From Lihuaxuella thermophila (GTDB taxonomy: Bacteria; Bacillota; Bacilli; Thermoactinomycetales; Thermoactinomycetaceae), in assembly GCF_900110165.1 (NCBI RefSeq), contig NZ_FOCQ01000017.1:1-64000 (forward strand): a stretch of 64,000 nt of DNA. Direction: 5' to 3'. The notes beneath the pieces were generated by a model. It searched no databases, was not told where the DNA came from, and saw nothing but the letters and a program-made list of their open reading frames with translations. Position 1 is the first letter of the stretch; each line of letters starts with the position of its first letter. Shown one piece after another: positions 7,790-16,117 of the stretch. Made by a program: the position numbers and the translations under genes.

Positions 7790-8224
7790 TTATTGTTTGC
7801 GTTGTTGGCATGTTGGACAAGTGCCGTAGATTTCCATCCGATGCGAATCGACGTGATAGCCGGTTGCACGGGATGCTTCCCGTTCCACATCAACCAGAGA
7901 CGGGTATTCAAAATCCGTGATTTTCCCGCACTTGCGGCAGATCACGTGGTAATGTTCATCCATGTTGGCATCAAATCGGCTGGATGCGTCACCGTAGGTC
8001 AGTTCCCGGACTAACCCCGCCTCTTTAAACACACGCAAATTATTATATACGGTTGCCACACTCATGTTGGGAAAGCTGCCTTCCAAAGCTTTATATATTT
8101 CATCGGCTGTCGGGTGATTCATAGCTGAAAGCAAATAGTTGAGAATGGCATGTCGTTGCGGTGTCATGCGAACGCCGATTGCTTTCAATGTCTCAACAGC
8201 CTCGGTCAGGCGGTTGTTAGCCAT
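7790..8224 (-). CDS. perR: PerR, Fur-family peroxide-sensing repressor
   Basis: A 144-residue Fur-family regulator that aligns position by position with Bacillus PerR. All five regulatory metal ligands are at the canonical positions, H37, D85, H91, H93 and D104, as are the four structural zinc cysteines C96, C99, C136 and C139. [14 protein letters not shown] is the recognition helix. In the iron form, H37 and H91 are oxidised by hydrogen peroxide, releasing DNA. The ATG at 8224 follows GAGGTGG; a start five codons upstream is less likely. It is monocistronic, with a palindrome about 35 bp upstream suggesting autoregulation. Likely targets would be catalase, alkyl hydroperoxide reductase, haem and iron-storage genes elsewhere. 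Confidence 0.95.
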   Translation of the reverse strand: MANNRLTEAVETLKAIGVRMTPQRHAILNYLLSAMNHPTADEIYKALEGSFPNMSVATVYNNLRVFKEAGLVRELTYGDASSRFDANMDEHYHVICRKCGKITDFEYPSLVDVEREASRATGYHVDSHRMEIYGTCPTCQQRKQ

Positions 8225-8260
8225 TGTCTTCCACCTCACTGAAGTCCGCCATCTAACAAA

Positions 8261-8275
8261 AACTGATTATCAGTT
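8261..8275. promoter_or_regulatory. 7-1-7 Per/Fur-type box upstream of perR
   Basis: AACTGAT-T-ATCAGTT is a perfect 7-1-7 inverted repeat, the geometry of PerR and Fur boxes. The outer bases differ from the usual TTATAAT half-site, but the ATnAT core fits. It lies between perR and the AT-rich mtlA upstream region, so perR autoregulation is the simplest reading. Confidence 0.6.
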
Positions 8276-8571
8276 AATAATATATATAAATAGTCTACTG
8301 CTCTCCTCTATTGTTTGTCAATGTATCTTTAAGCTTTCCCGACCCATCCGCCCGTATGATCCTCAGTAAAAACATCTTTATTTGGAATTTTTTGGTTTAT
8401 TATCAGTCTATGGTACTGAAAACCAGCGTGTTCAACCCCATTTTAATTTTGTCAACATTCACCTTGACGAAGCTGCATTTTCATTTTGTTGAACCGCGTA
8501 TGATACCGCTTTACTATATGAACAAAGGACTGATTTCCTGTTTTTATCAAATACATGCAGAAAGGAGATTT
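8276..8571 (+). promoter_or_regulatory. Upstream region of the mannitol operon
   Basis: This AT-rich 296-bp interval must hold the mtlA promoter and probably the MtlR site. TTGTCA motifs occur at about 8314 and 8452, but I cannot find a clean match to the published TTGNCACA-type MtlR palindrome or to a catabolite responsive element. It is open in the mtlA frame, but there is no ribosome binding site before 8561. Confidence 0.4.
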
Positions 8572-9993
8572 ATGATGGAGCACCCGATTGAACAGGTGGA
8601 TAAGAACTCCAATCTCCGGGTTGGCATTCAAAGATTCGGGAGATTTTTAAGCGGCATGGTTATGCCGAATATAGGAGCTTTTATCGCATGGGGATTGATT
8701 ACCGCATTGTTTATTCCCACCGGATGGATTCCCAATGAACAGCTGGCTGAGTTGGTCGGTCCGATCATCAAATACTTATTGCCCCTGCTGATCGGGTATA
8801 CCGGCGGCAAGATGGTTTACGATGTCCGGGGAGGAGTGACCGGCGCCCTGGCGACAATGGGAATTATCATCGGCACGGACATCCCCATGTTTTTGGGAGC
8901 CATGATCATGGGCCCTCTGGCCGGCTTTGTGATCAAGTGGGTGGACGGAATTTTTAAAGGACGAATCCCTGCGGGTTTTGAAATGCTGGTCAACAACTTT
9001 TCGGCGGGAATTGTCGGTGCGCTTTTAACCATTTTGGGTTTCATTGGCGTCGGTCCGGTAGTGGCTGCTTTAACTCAAGGATTGGCAGCGGGTGTGGAGT
9101 GGATCGTACAGGCGGGCTTGCTGCCACTGGCAAGCATATTGATCGAGCCGGGGAAAGTATTGTTCCTCAATAACGCGATCAACCATGGAGTCCTGAGCCC
9201 GCTTGGATTAAAAGAAGCGTCTGAAGCGGGCAAGTCCATCTTTTTCCTGCTCGAACCGAACCCGGGGCCCGGACTGGGCATTCTGCTCGCCTACTGGTTA
9301 TTCGGAAAAGGATCGGTAAAACAATCCGCTCCCGGAGCCGCCATTATTCACTTCCTGGGAGGGATTCACGAGATATATTTCCCGTATATCCTGATGAATC
9401 CACGCTTGCTCATTGCAGTGATCGCAGGCGGAATGAGCGGTGTCTTCATCTTCCAAACGCTGAATGCCGGGCTCGTGGCCGTTCCGTCTCCGGGAAGCAT
9501 CTTCGCCCTGATCGCGATGGCTCCCAAAGGTGTCCAGTTGCCGGTACTGGCTGGTGTTGCCGTAAGTACGGTTGTTTCTTTCCTGATCTCTGCCCTTTTC
9601 CTCCGAACCCGGCAGGTTGATGAAAAAGACATGGCAAAAGCGACTGAGAAGTTGCAAGAAATGAAAGGAAACAAAACCGTGGCCGATCCGGGCATTGTCG
9701 GTCAAAAAGATCGTACCGCTGTTCAAAAAGTTGTGTTTGCGTGTGATGCAGGAATGGGATCCAGTGCAATGGGGGCTTCGATTTTAAGGAAGAAATTCAA
9801 AGACGCCAATCTTCACGTTGAAGTCATCAACACCGCGATTAATGATATTCCCGAAGACGCGGATATTGTGGTCACTCAGAAAACATTGACCGACCGCGCC
9901 AGAGCGAAAGCTCCCCAAGCCGAACACATTTCCGTGGACAATTTCCTCAACAGCCTCAAATACGACGAATTGACCAGACGCCTGAGCGAGTAA
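8572..9993 (+). CDS. mtlA: Mannitol-specific PTS enzyme IICB
   Basis: A 473-residue membrane permease that imports mannitol and phosphorylates it to mannitol-1-phosphate. Residues about 15-350 form the IIC domain, with VRGGVTGALATMG and the substrate-loop motif GGIHEIYFPYILMNP near residue 263. After a charged linker, residues about 385-473 are the IIB domain, with the phosphorylated cysteine in FACDAGMGSSAMG (C391). No IIA domain is attached; that function is the separate mtlF. The ATG at 8572 follows AAAGGAG; the frame extends 87 codons upstream but without a site. It is first in mtlA-mtlR-mtlF-mtlD and should be activated by MtlR. Confidence 0.95.
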   Translation: MMEHPIEQVDKNSNLRVGIQRFGRFLSGMVMPNIGAFIAWGLITALFIPTGWIPNEQLAELVGPIIKYLLPLLIGYTGGKMVYDVRGGVTGALATMGIIIGTDIPMFLGAMIMGPLAGFVIKWVDGIFKGRIPAGFEMLVNNFSAGIVGALLTILGFIGVGPVVAALTQGLAAGVEWIVQAGLLPLASILIEPGKVLFLNNAINHGVLSPLGLKEASEAGKSIFFLLEPNPGPGLGILLAYWLFGKGSVKQSAPGAAIIHFLGGIHEIYFPYILMNPRLLIAVIAGGMSGVFIFQTLNAGLVAVPSPGSIFALIAMAPKGVQLPVLAGVAVSTVVSFLISALFLRTRQVDEKDMAKATEKLQEMKGNKTVADPGIVGQKDRTAVQKVVFACDAGMGSSAMGASILRKKFKDANLHVEVINTAINDIPEDADIVVTQKTLTDRARAKAPQAEHISVDNFLNSLKYDELTRRLSE

Positions 9994-10000
9994 ACTACGG

Positions 10001-10030
10001 GATAAACACTAGTGCAAGCTAGTGTTTATC
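10001..10030 (+). terminator. Perfect 12-bp stem-loop between mtlA and mtlR
   Basis: GATAAACACTAG (10001-10012) and CTAGTGTTTATC (10019-10030) pair perfectly around a 6-base loop and are followed by TCTTTT. It begins seven bases after the mtlA stop and ends 26 bases before the mtlR start. It may be a leaky terminator or an RNA-stability element giving more mtlA than mtlR-mtlF-mtlD. Confidence 0.6.
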
Positions 10031-10055
10031 TCTTTTGCAGCATGAAGGTGAGAAG

Positions 10056-12149
10056 ATGAATATTTCTTCCAGACAGCGTCAAATCCTTGAAATTTTGCTC
10101 AGAGAGCGGGACGGAATCACCGTCCGTGAGATTGCAGAAGAAGTTCAAATCAGCTCCCGCACCGTTCACCGCGAATTGAACGATGTTGAAAAGCTGTTAA
10201 ACAGGTATGAATTGAAACTGAAGAAAAAGGCCGGAACAGGGCTTCTGATTCAGGGAGACCAGGAAAAATTGGAAGAGCTGAAGCAGGCGCTGCTCCGGAT
10301 GATCCCAAATGAATACACACCGGATGAACGAAAAACCTTTATTTTGTGCACCTTGCTGGAAGCAACGGAGCCGGTCAAACTCATTGGCTTAGCCTATGAT
10401 TTAAAAGTTACGCCCGCTACCATCAGCCACGACCTCGATGAAATCAGCGACTGGGCTGCGCAATTTAATCTTCAAATCATTCGGCGGCGCGGGTACGGAG
10501 TGGAAATCACCGGAACCGAAGAGTCCAAAAGAAAAGCCATCAGCGCGTTAATCGCCGAGAATGTGGACGAATCCGAATTCATCAGGCTGTTGAAAGACAA
10601 TATTCAACATAAGCCTGTCCAAGCCTTGGATACCGCCTCACAGAGATTGTTCCATCTGATCCCGAAAGAAAGGCTGGTCGCCGTTGAACATGCGCTCGCG
10701 GATCTGAGCGGGCTTCTTCCTTATCCCCTGGCCGACAGTGCCTATATCGGTCTGGTCGTTCACCTGTCCCTGGTCATTGAACGGATTGCCAAAGGGGAAC
10801 AGATCGAGATCGATCCCGTCTATTTACATGAACTTGAGGGTACACCGGAGTTTCAAGCGGCAAAACAAATCGTTGAGCGATTGGAATCTTATTTCCGCCT
10901 TCCGTTTCCCGTGGATGAGATCGGATATGTCACCATGCATTTAAGAGGAGCCAAGCTGAGGGGTTCGCAGTTCCTGGAAGATCCCCGCGCAGAATTGACG
11001 GCGAGCGCGAAAAAACTGATTCGCATCTGTGAAGAAAAGTTGGGAGCCGATTTAAGCGATGACCGCTCATTGCTGCAAGGTCTCATTACCCACCTGGAGC
11101 CGGCCGTTCACAGATTGAAACGGAACCTGAAAATACGGAATCCCCTGCTCAAAAAAATAAAAGCGGATTACTCCGAACTGTTCCAAGTGGTTCAGGAAGC
11201 GGTGAGCGAAGTTTTCCCCCGCTTGCGGGTACCGGATGAAGAAATCGGATATCTGGTGATGCATATCGGCTCATCCTTGGAGAAAACGGACAGAGGAAGG
11301 AAGCATTTTCGGGTCTTGATCGTCTGTTCAAGCGGAATCGGCTCTTCAAAAATGTTGGCGGCCCGTTTGAAAAGTGCAGTTCCCGAAATCCGGGTGCTGC
11401 GGAATGCATCCGTGTTTGAAATCAACGACATCGATGACAAGGAATACGACTTGATTGTGTCGACGATCCCCATTCCCTCCAAAAACCCTGAAGATTATAT
11501 TGTCGTCAGCCCGATGCTGACTGAAAAAGAGATAGAGAAGATCCGCTCTGTTTTAAGAAAAAATCAACCTTCTTCCACAGTCAAAACGGGGCAGCCACCT
11601 GAAGCATCCAGCCTGGGGCAGCTTGAATCCCTGCACGCTTCGCTGGGGTATGCGGTTGATTTGATGAAAAACTTTCATTTGGTAACCATCGAAAATCAGG
11701 ACATGAACTTACCCGAAATCCTTTTCCAAGCCTGTGAAACGCTTGTAAACCAAGGGATTGTAAAACAAAGTGAACCGGTGGTACACCAGTTGCTCGAAAG
11801 GGAGAAGCAGGGAGGCTTGGGGATCCCGGAAGCGAAAGCGGGATTGTTTCATTGCCGGAGCGAGCAAGTGACCAAGCCCTCTTTTACCATGTATGCGCTC
11901 CGTGATCCGCTTCCGATCCGATCGATGGATGAAGGAACCGTCGAGATCGACAAAATTCTGCTGATGTTAACTCCGGTTTCCATCCCTCGTGAAGCCGCCG
12001 AAATACTGAGCGAGATCAGCGCCTTATTCATTGAACCGGAAACGGCCAGGATTCTTGCTTCCGACGATCCGTCCGACATCCGGCAATATTTCATTCAGCA
12101 TTTATACCGATTCTGTTCAGAAAAGATCAATCACAGGGAGAGATTGTGA
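10056..12149 (+). CDS. mtlR: MtlR, PTS-regulated transcriptional activator of the mannitol operon
   Basis: A 697-residue multidomain activator. Residues about 1-170 hold two helix-turn-helix modules (ISSRTVHRELNDVEKLL; TPATISHDLDEISD). Two PTS regulation domains follow, with histidines in VVHLSLVIERI, GYVTMHLRGAKL and GYLVMHIGSSLEK. Next is an EIIB-like domain (VLIVCSSGIGSSK, C424), and a C-terminal EIIA-like domain from about 530, with LFHCRS as a possible phosphorylation site. Phosphorylation by PTS proteins tunes activity in the family. The ATG at 10056 follows AAGGTGAG; a TTG seven codons earlier is possible. It overlaps mtlF by one base (TGATG), implying translational coupling. Confidence 0.95.
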   Translation: MNISSRQRQILEILLRERDGITVREIAEEVQISSRTVHRELNDVEKLLNRYELKLKKKAGTGLLIQGDQEKLEELKQALLRMIPNEYTPDERKTFILCTLLEATEPVKLIGLAYDLKVTPATISHDLDEISDWAAQFNLQIIRRRGYGVEITGTEESKRKAISALIAENVDESEFIRLLKDNIQHKPVQALDTASQRLFHLIPKERLVAVEHALADLSGLLPYPLADSAYIGLVVHLSLVIERIAKGEQIEIDPVYLHELEGTPEFQAAKQIVERLESYFRLPFPVDEIGYVTMHLRGAKLRGSQFLEDPRAELTASAKKLIRICEEKLGADLSDDRSLLQGLITHLEPAVHRLKRNLKIRNPLLKKIKADYSELFQVVQEAVSEVFPRLRVPDEEIGYLVMHIGSSLEKTDRGRKHFRVLIVCSSGIGSSKMLAARLKSAVPEIRVLRNASVFEINDIDDKEYDLIVSTIPIPSKNPEDYIVVSPMLTEKEIEKIRSVLRKNQPSSTVKTGQPPEASSLGQLESLHASLGYAVDLMKNFHLVTIENQDMNLPEILFQACETLVNQGIVKQSEPVVHQLLEREKQGGLGIPEAKAGLFHCRSEQVTKPSFTMYALRDPLPIRSMDEGTVEIDKILLMLTPVSIPREAAEILSEISALFIEPETARILASDDPSDIRQYFIQHLYRFCSEKINHRERL

Positions 12150-12580
12150 TGAGCATCTTATCGAAAGATAAAGTCATGATCAACGCAAAAGTAGCAGACA
12201 AAAAAGAAGCCATCCAATTGGCAGGAACATTGTTGGTTCAAGGAAATCATGTGACAAAAGAATATATTGGCAAAATGCTCGAGCGCGAAGAATCGCTGAC
12301 CACGTATATCGGCAATGGAGTTGCCATCCCCCACGGCACGAACGACTCCAAACAATGGATTCGCTCAACCGGAATCTCCATCGTCCAAATCCCCGGCGGC
12401 GTCGATTTTGGGGACGGCAACAGAGCTTACCTGCTGTTCGGGATTGCCGCACTAGGCGATGAACATTTGGGGATCCTATCCAATCTTGCCGTGATCTGCT
12501 CCGAGGAAGAAAACGTGAAGAAAATGGTGCAATCCAACTCAGCCGAAGAATTGATCGCCATTTTGCAAGGGGGAATGTAA
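12149..12580 (+). CDS. mtlF: Mannitol-specific PTS enzyme IIA
   Basis: A 143-residue cytoplasmic phosphotransferase that passes phosphate from HPr to the IIB domain of MtlA. NGVAIPHGTN contains the phosphorylated histidine, H62, the signature of mannitol/fructose IIA proteins. The length is normal for a free-standing MtlF. The ATG at 12149 overlaps the mtlR stop, with AGGGAGAG upstream; an in-frame GTG one codon earlier is possible. mtlD starts one base after its stop, so the last three genes form a tightly coupled block. Confidence 0.95.
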   Translation: MSILSKDKVMINAKVADKKEAIQLAGTLLVQGNHVTKEYIGKMLEREESLTTYIGNGVAIPHGTNDSKQWIRSTGISIVQIPGGVDFGDGNRAYLLFGIAALGDEHLGILSNLAVICSEEENVKKMVQSNSAEELIAILQGGM

Positions 12581-12581
12581 G

Positions 12582-13766
12582 ATGAAGGCCCTACACTTCG
12601 GCGCAGGGAATATCGGCAGAGGTTTTATCGGCGCGCTGCTGAATCAGGCGGGATATGAAGTTTGTTTTGTCGATGTGGTTCAGGAGTTGGTAGATGAGAT
12701 CAATCAGAGGGGAGAATATATCGTAGAAATTGCCGGCCCCGGCCATGAAAACATCAAGGTGAGCGGAGTCAGAGCCATCAACGGTCTGGATCAGGATGCC
12801 GTGACAAAAGAAATGATAGAAGCCGACCTGGTTACTACGGCAGTCGGCCCCAACGTTTTAAAGCAGATTGCCCCTGCCATCGCCAATGGCCTGGCCGAAC
12901 GGATCAACCAGCATGCACAGCCGCTCAATATCATTGCCTGTGAAAATGTCGTGGGAGGAAGCACTCTGCTAAAAGAATACATCCACTCCCATTTAAACGA
13001 AGCGGACCGGCAAAAAGCGGCGCAAATCGCCGGCTTTCCGGATGCGGCAGTGGACCGGATCGTTCCGCTGCAAAATCATGAAGACAAACTTCGGGTCACC
13101 GTGGAGCCTTTCTACGAGTGGGTGGTGGATCAGGATAAGATCGTGGGAGAACTTCCTCGAATCGAAGGAATCACTTATGTCCGGAATCTGCAACCTTATA
13201 TCGAGCGAAAATTATACACCGTGAACACCGGTCACGCGACCGCCGCTTATCTTGGCTATCATTTTGGATACAAAACCATTGACGAAGCTCTGCGGGACGA
13301 ATATATCCGGCATGTAACCGGACAAGCCATCATGGAAACCGGCCGGTTGCTTGTTGCCAAACACCGATTCGATCCTGACCGGCAGGAACAATATATCCAT
13401 CAGATTATGGAACGCTTTTCCAACCCCTATCTTTCGGATGAGGTGACGAGAATCGGCCGTTCACCGATACGAAAACTCGGACCCAACGATCGTCTGGTCG
13501 GCCCAGCCGTGCAAGCCGAACAATACGGGATCATTCCGGAACATCTGTGTACCGGGATTGCTGCGGCTTTTCTGTTTGATTACGATCAGGACGCCGAAGC
13601 TGTCAAGATTCAGGCGGAGATCCGGGAAAGAGGACTGGCAGAAACCATTCGCCATTACACGAACATTGAACCCCATTCTTCGTTGTTTCAATTCATCAGC
13701 GAAAAGCTGGAACTGTTAAAAGAAATGAAATCCTCCCCATCATCCAAACCATCCGGCCGTCTCTGA
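12582..13766 (+). CDS. mtlD: Mannitol-1-phosphate 5-dehydrogenase
   Basis: A 394-residue NAD-dependent polyol phosphate dehydrogenase that converts mannitol-1-phosphate to fructose-6-phosphate. The N-terminal nucleotide-binding site is ALHFGAGNIGRGFIG (residues 3-17). NIIACENVVGGS, KLYTVNTGHATAAYLGYHFG and the C-terminal GPAVQAEQYGI segment match the long-chain mannitol dehydrogenase family. Bacillus MtlD is about 373 residues; the slightly longer tail here is serine- and lysine-rich and of no obvious function. It is the last gene of the mannitol operon. Confidence 0.95.
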   Translation: MKALHFGAGNIGRGFIGALLNQAGYEVCFVDVVQELVDEINQRGEYIVEIAGPGHENIKVSGVRAINGLDQDAVTKEMIEADLVTTAVGPNVLKQIAPAIANGLAERINQHAQPLNIIACENVVGGSTLLKEYIHSHLNEADRQKAAQIAGFPDAAVDRIVPLQNHEDKLRVTVEPFYEWVVDQDKIVGELPRIEGITYVRNLQPYIERKLYTVNTGHATAAYLGYHFGYKTIDEALRDEYIRHVTGQAIMETGRLLVAKHRFDPDRQEQYIHQIMERFSNPYLSDEVTRIGRSPIRKLGPNDRLVGPAVQAEQYGIIPEHLCTGIAAAFLFDYDQDAEAVKIQAEIRERGLAETIRHYTNIEPHSSLFQFISEKLELLKEMKSSPSSKPSGRL

Positions 13767-13791
13767 CCCTCAGCTGATTGATGCTCCGGAT

Positions 13792-13821
13792 GACCGGGAA
13801 AGAGGAAGGGATAACCCGGTC
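13792..13821 (+). terminator. Stem-loop downstream of mtlD
   Basis: GACCGGG (13792-13798) pairs with CCCGGTC (13815-13821) around a purine-rich loop. There is no T run after it, so it may protect the 3' end of the operon mRNA rather than terminate by itself. Confidence 0.4.
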
Positions 13822-13925
13822 TCAGGTTGAGATGAAAAATGTAGACTCCGCCCATGTTCTATGAAAAAATGGAAACAATGAACCATCTACATCGGTCTTT
13901 ACCGGTATGAAGGAGGCAGCGGGGG

Positions 13926-14318
13926 ATGGCGGTTCACAAGTTGGAACATGTCGGTGTCATGGTGAAAGATCTGGACAGATCGATCGCTTTTTACCGTGAA
14001 GTCATCGGATTGGAATTGGCAGGAACCTTAACCCACACCAACGGAGTCATCCAACTGGCTTTTTTAACTTTTCCGGGTGCAACAGAAACCCAGGTTGAAT
14101 TGATCCAGGGATATAATGACCAGCTTCCGGAAGAGGGGAAAGTGCACCATCTCGCTTTTACGGTTGACATTGAAGCCGAATGGAAACGGTTGAAACAGCT
14201 CGATATCTCGTTCATCGACGAAGAGATCACCACCCTTCCCAACGGAAGCAAATACTTTTTCTTTTACGGACCGGATCGGGAATGGATCGAATTTTTCCAG
14301 CCGGTGAAGCAGGGATAA
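13926..14318 (+). CDS. VOC/glyoxalase superfamily metalloprotein
   Basis: A 130-residue single-module vicinal-oxygen-chelate protein. LEHVGVMVKDLDRSIAFYREVIGLEL (the first beta-alpha unit) gives the first metal-ligand histidine (H8), the middle has VELIQGY, and the second half has KVHHLAFTVDI and FFFYGPDREWIEFFQP, supplying the other His and Glu ligands. Glyoxalase I, fosfomycin or bleomycin resistance proteins and dioxygenases share this fold. Similarity to lactoylglutathione lyase-like Bacilli proteins is greatest by eye, but the substrate is unknown. The ATG at 13926 follows AAGGAGG. It appears to be a single-gene unit between mtlD and the metal-efflux genes. Confidence 0.85.
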   Translation: MAVHKLEHVGVMVKDLDRSIAFYREVIGLELAGTLTHTNGVIQLAFLTFPGATETQVELIQGYNDQLPEEGKVHHLAFTVDIEAEWKRLKQLDISFIDEEITTLPNGSKYFFFYGPDREWIEFFQPVKQG

Positions 14319-14352
14319 AATCCTTCAAATGAAAAAATCCACTCTGATTTTC

Positions 14353-14383
14353 CAACGGCCCGGGCTGCTGATCCGGGCCGTTG
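14353..14383. terminator. GC-rich 11-bp stem-loop after the VOC gene
   Basis: CAACGGCCCGG (14353-14363) and CCGGGCCGTTG (14373-14383) pair perfectly. There is no clear T tract on either side, so termination is likely but not certain. Confidence 0.5.
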
Positions 14384-14417
14384 AACTTGCTTAGGGGCGG
14401 AAAAAGGAGTACCATAT

Positions 14418-14437
14418 ATATGAATAATTGATCATAT
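14418..14437. promoter_or_regulatory. Candidate CzrA/ArsR operator upstream of czrA-czcD
   Basis: ATATGA (14418-14423) and TCATAT (14432-14437) form an inverted repeat around an AT-rich centre, within TATGAATAATTGATCATA. ArsR-family zinc sensors bind AT-rich 12-2-12 style palindromes with TGAA/TTCA halves, so this fits self-repression about 35 bp before the gene. Confidence 0.5.
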
Positions 14438-14469
14438 GAGCCAATAAAATAATGACGGAGGTTTCAGTT

Positions 14470-14778
14470 TTGAATAAAGACAAACATATCCATTTACCGG
14501 ATCGCGTGGTGGAAGAAGCGGTTTCCATCTTTAAAGCCCTTGCCGATCCCACCCGGCTCCGCATCCTGTATTTATTGGCTGAAGAAGAGTGTTCAGTCGG
14601 GCACATCGCTGAAGTATTGGAACTGTCTCAATCAGCCGTCTCCCACCAACTGGCGTTGCTTCGCTCGCTGCGCCTGGTTAAAGCCCGCCGGCAAGGACGG
14701 ACCGTCTTTTACACCTGCCAGGACGAACATGTGGTCAGGTTGTTGCACCAAACGATGGATCATGTTCAACATGATTAA
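14470..14778 (+). CDS. czrA: CzrA-like ArsR-family zinc/cobalt-responsive repressor
   Basis: A 102-residue winged-helix repressor. ELSQSAVSHQLALLRSLRLV is the DNA-recognition region. The last helix has the exact alpha-5 metal site of CzrA, D-x-H-x10-H-x2-H, with D85, H87, H98 and H101; binding of Zn or Co across the dimer releases DNA. No alpha-3 CVC cadmium/arsenic site is present. A TTG start at 14470 is preferred because GGAGG lies eight to ten bases upstream; the ATG six codons earlier has none. Its stop overlaps an ATG in the next gene, so it is co-transcribed with the CDF exporter it presumably controls. Confidence 0.9.
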   Translation: MNKDKHIHLPDRVVEEAVSIFKALADPTRLRILYLLAEEECSVGHIAEVLELSQSAVSHQLALLRSLRLVKARRQGRTVFYTCQDEHVVRLLHQTMDHVQHD

Positions 14779-14795
14779 TGAAAAGGGGGATTAGT

Positions 14796-15731
14796 GTGCA
14801 TTCCCATCATCACCATCACGGCCATTGCCATGAACATCAGGGTCACAGCCACCAGAGAACCAATAATAAAAAAAGTTTAACCATTGCTTTACTGATCACT
14901 ACAGGGATTATGCTGTTTGAATGGATCGGCGGATGGATCACCGGAAGTCTGGCGCTATTATCCGATTCAGGTCATATGTTAAGCGATGCAGGCTCCCTGG
15001 CACTCAGCCTGATCGCCATGTGGTTCGCGGTGCGACCTCCTTCTCCCCGCAAAACTTACGGATATTACCGGTTTGAAATCCTGGCTGCTTTATTTAACGG
15101 AGTCACCTTGTTTGCCATTGCCGGATTGATCATCTGGGAAGCGGTCGAACGCTTCATGAATCCGCCGGCTGTTTCCGGCGGAACGATGATGATGATTGCT
15201 GCCATCGGTCTTCTCGCCAATCTTGTCAGCGCCTGGGTTTTAATCCGCAAAGGTGATGTCAAGGAAAACGTAAACTTGCGGAGCGCGTATCTGCATGTGC
15301 TGGGAGACGCCCTGGGATCGGTGGGAGCGATCCTCGCCGGTCTGCTCATGTTTTTATTCTCCTGGTATGTGGCTGATCCGATCATCAGTGTCATCGTGGC
15401 TCTGCTGATTTTAAAGAGCGCCTGGGGAGTGGTTTCCCATTCAATCCATATTTTGATGGAAGGCACACCGGTTACCATCGACCGCTTTCAAGTGGAAAAA
15501 GTCCTGTTGAATATTCCCGGCGTGATCAATGTCCATGACTTGCATATCTGGACCATAACCTCCGGGCTCGATTCCTTATCCTGCCACTTGCTCGTCAAGG
15601 ATGAAGCCGACACCCAGCAAATCTTGCAAACCGCCATTCAAGCGATCGAAGACCATTTCTCCATCCAGCATACGACCATCCAAGTGGAGACCTCCGACTT
15701 CCAACACCATGAGCATCAAGTATTGCATTAA
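14796..15731 (+). CDS. czcD: CzcD-like CDF zinc/cobalt/cadmium exporter
   Basis: A 311-residue cation diffusion facilitator that exports Zn2+ (and often Co2+ or Cd2+) in exchange for protons. The N-terminus is very His-rich (SHHHHHGHCHEHQGHSH), a metal-gathering tail. Six membrane segments follow, with the transport-site motifs SDSGHMLSDAG in TM2 and HVLGDALGS in TM5. The C-terminal ferredoxin-like domain contains DLHIWTITSG. GTG at 14796 is chosen because AAAAGGGGGA precedes it; the ATG at 14778 overlaps the czrA stop and remains possible. Regulation by CzrA is inferred from the operon. Confidence 0.93.
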   Translation: MHSHHHHHGHCHEHQGHSHQRTNNKKSLTIALLITTGIMLFEWIGGWITGSLALLSDSGHMLSDAGSLALSLIAMWFAVRPPSPRKTYGYYRFEILAALFNGVTLFAIAGLIIWEAVERFMNPPAVSGGTMMMIAAIGLLANLVSAWVLIRKGDVKENVNLRSAYLHVLGDALGSVGAILAGLLMFLFSWYVADPIISVIVALLILKSAWGVVSHSIHILMEGTPVTIDRFQVEKVLLNIPGVINVHDLHIWTITSGLDSLSCHLLVKDEADTQQILQTAIQAIEDHFSIQHTTIQVETSDFQHHEHQVLH

Positions 15732-15738
15732 AAATGAA

Positions 15739-15779
15739 CGACCGGCTTTCTTCCCATGGAGAGCCGGTCTTCTTTTTCT
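15739..15779 (+). terminator. Intrinsic terminator after czcD
   Basis: GACCGGCT and AGCCGGTC pair around a short loop and are followed by TTCTTTTTCTT, just after the czcD stop codon. Confidence 0.85.
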
Positions 15780-16117
15780 TGGCAGGAAGATGGCAAGCCC
15801 TGTTTATCGCTATCTTCTCCAATCAAACCAATCAATCGTAGAGCAGGGATAAGGAATGACTTTCGGCGGCTACCGAAAGGGCCGAATTATCGACCCTACC
15901 GTGATGCCATGATCCTTGTCATTTATTATGGCCAGTTATAATTATTTATCGGATTTTCAAGGTAGAGAGAAGGAAAAAGAACGTTGTCAAGATGGTTTTT
16001 CGAATTTAATTTTTGCGCACGGAGCCAGTATGGGGACTCAAAATATATTTTTGGGTACGAATTATTGATTGTTACCATCACAGGACGCAGGTTCTGATCA
16101 AGAGGTGAAGTTCATAC
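15780..16117 (+). other. Gene-free interval with a candidate structured RNA, upstream of the secreted propeller gene
   Basis: No protein is recognised in these 338 bp. CTTTCGG-CGGCTA-CCGAAAG (about 15862-15881) forms a 7-bp hairpin with GGG/CCC pairs just downstream, after which the sequence becomes AT-rich and probably holds the promoter of the next gene. I cannot match it to a known riboswitch class. Confidence 0.35.

Noticed and set aside
8440-8530. MtlR operator or catabolite responsive element before mtlA
   Set aside because: Only partial matches (TTGTCA repeats; a TGAACCGCG string); none fits the published palindromes well enough.
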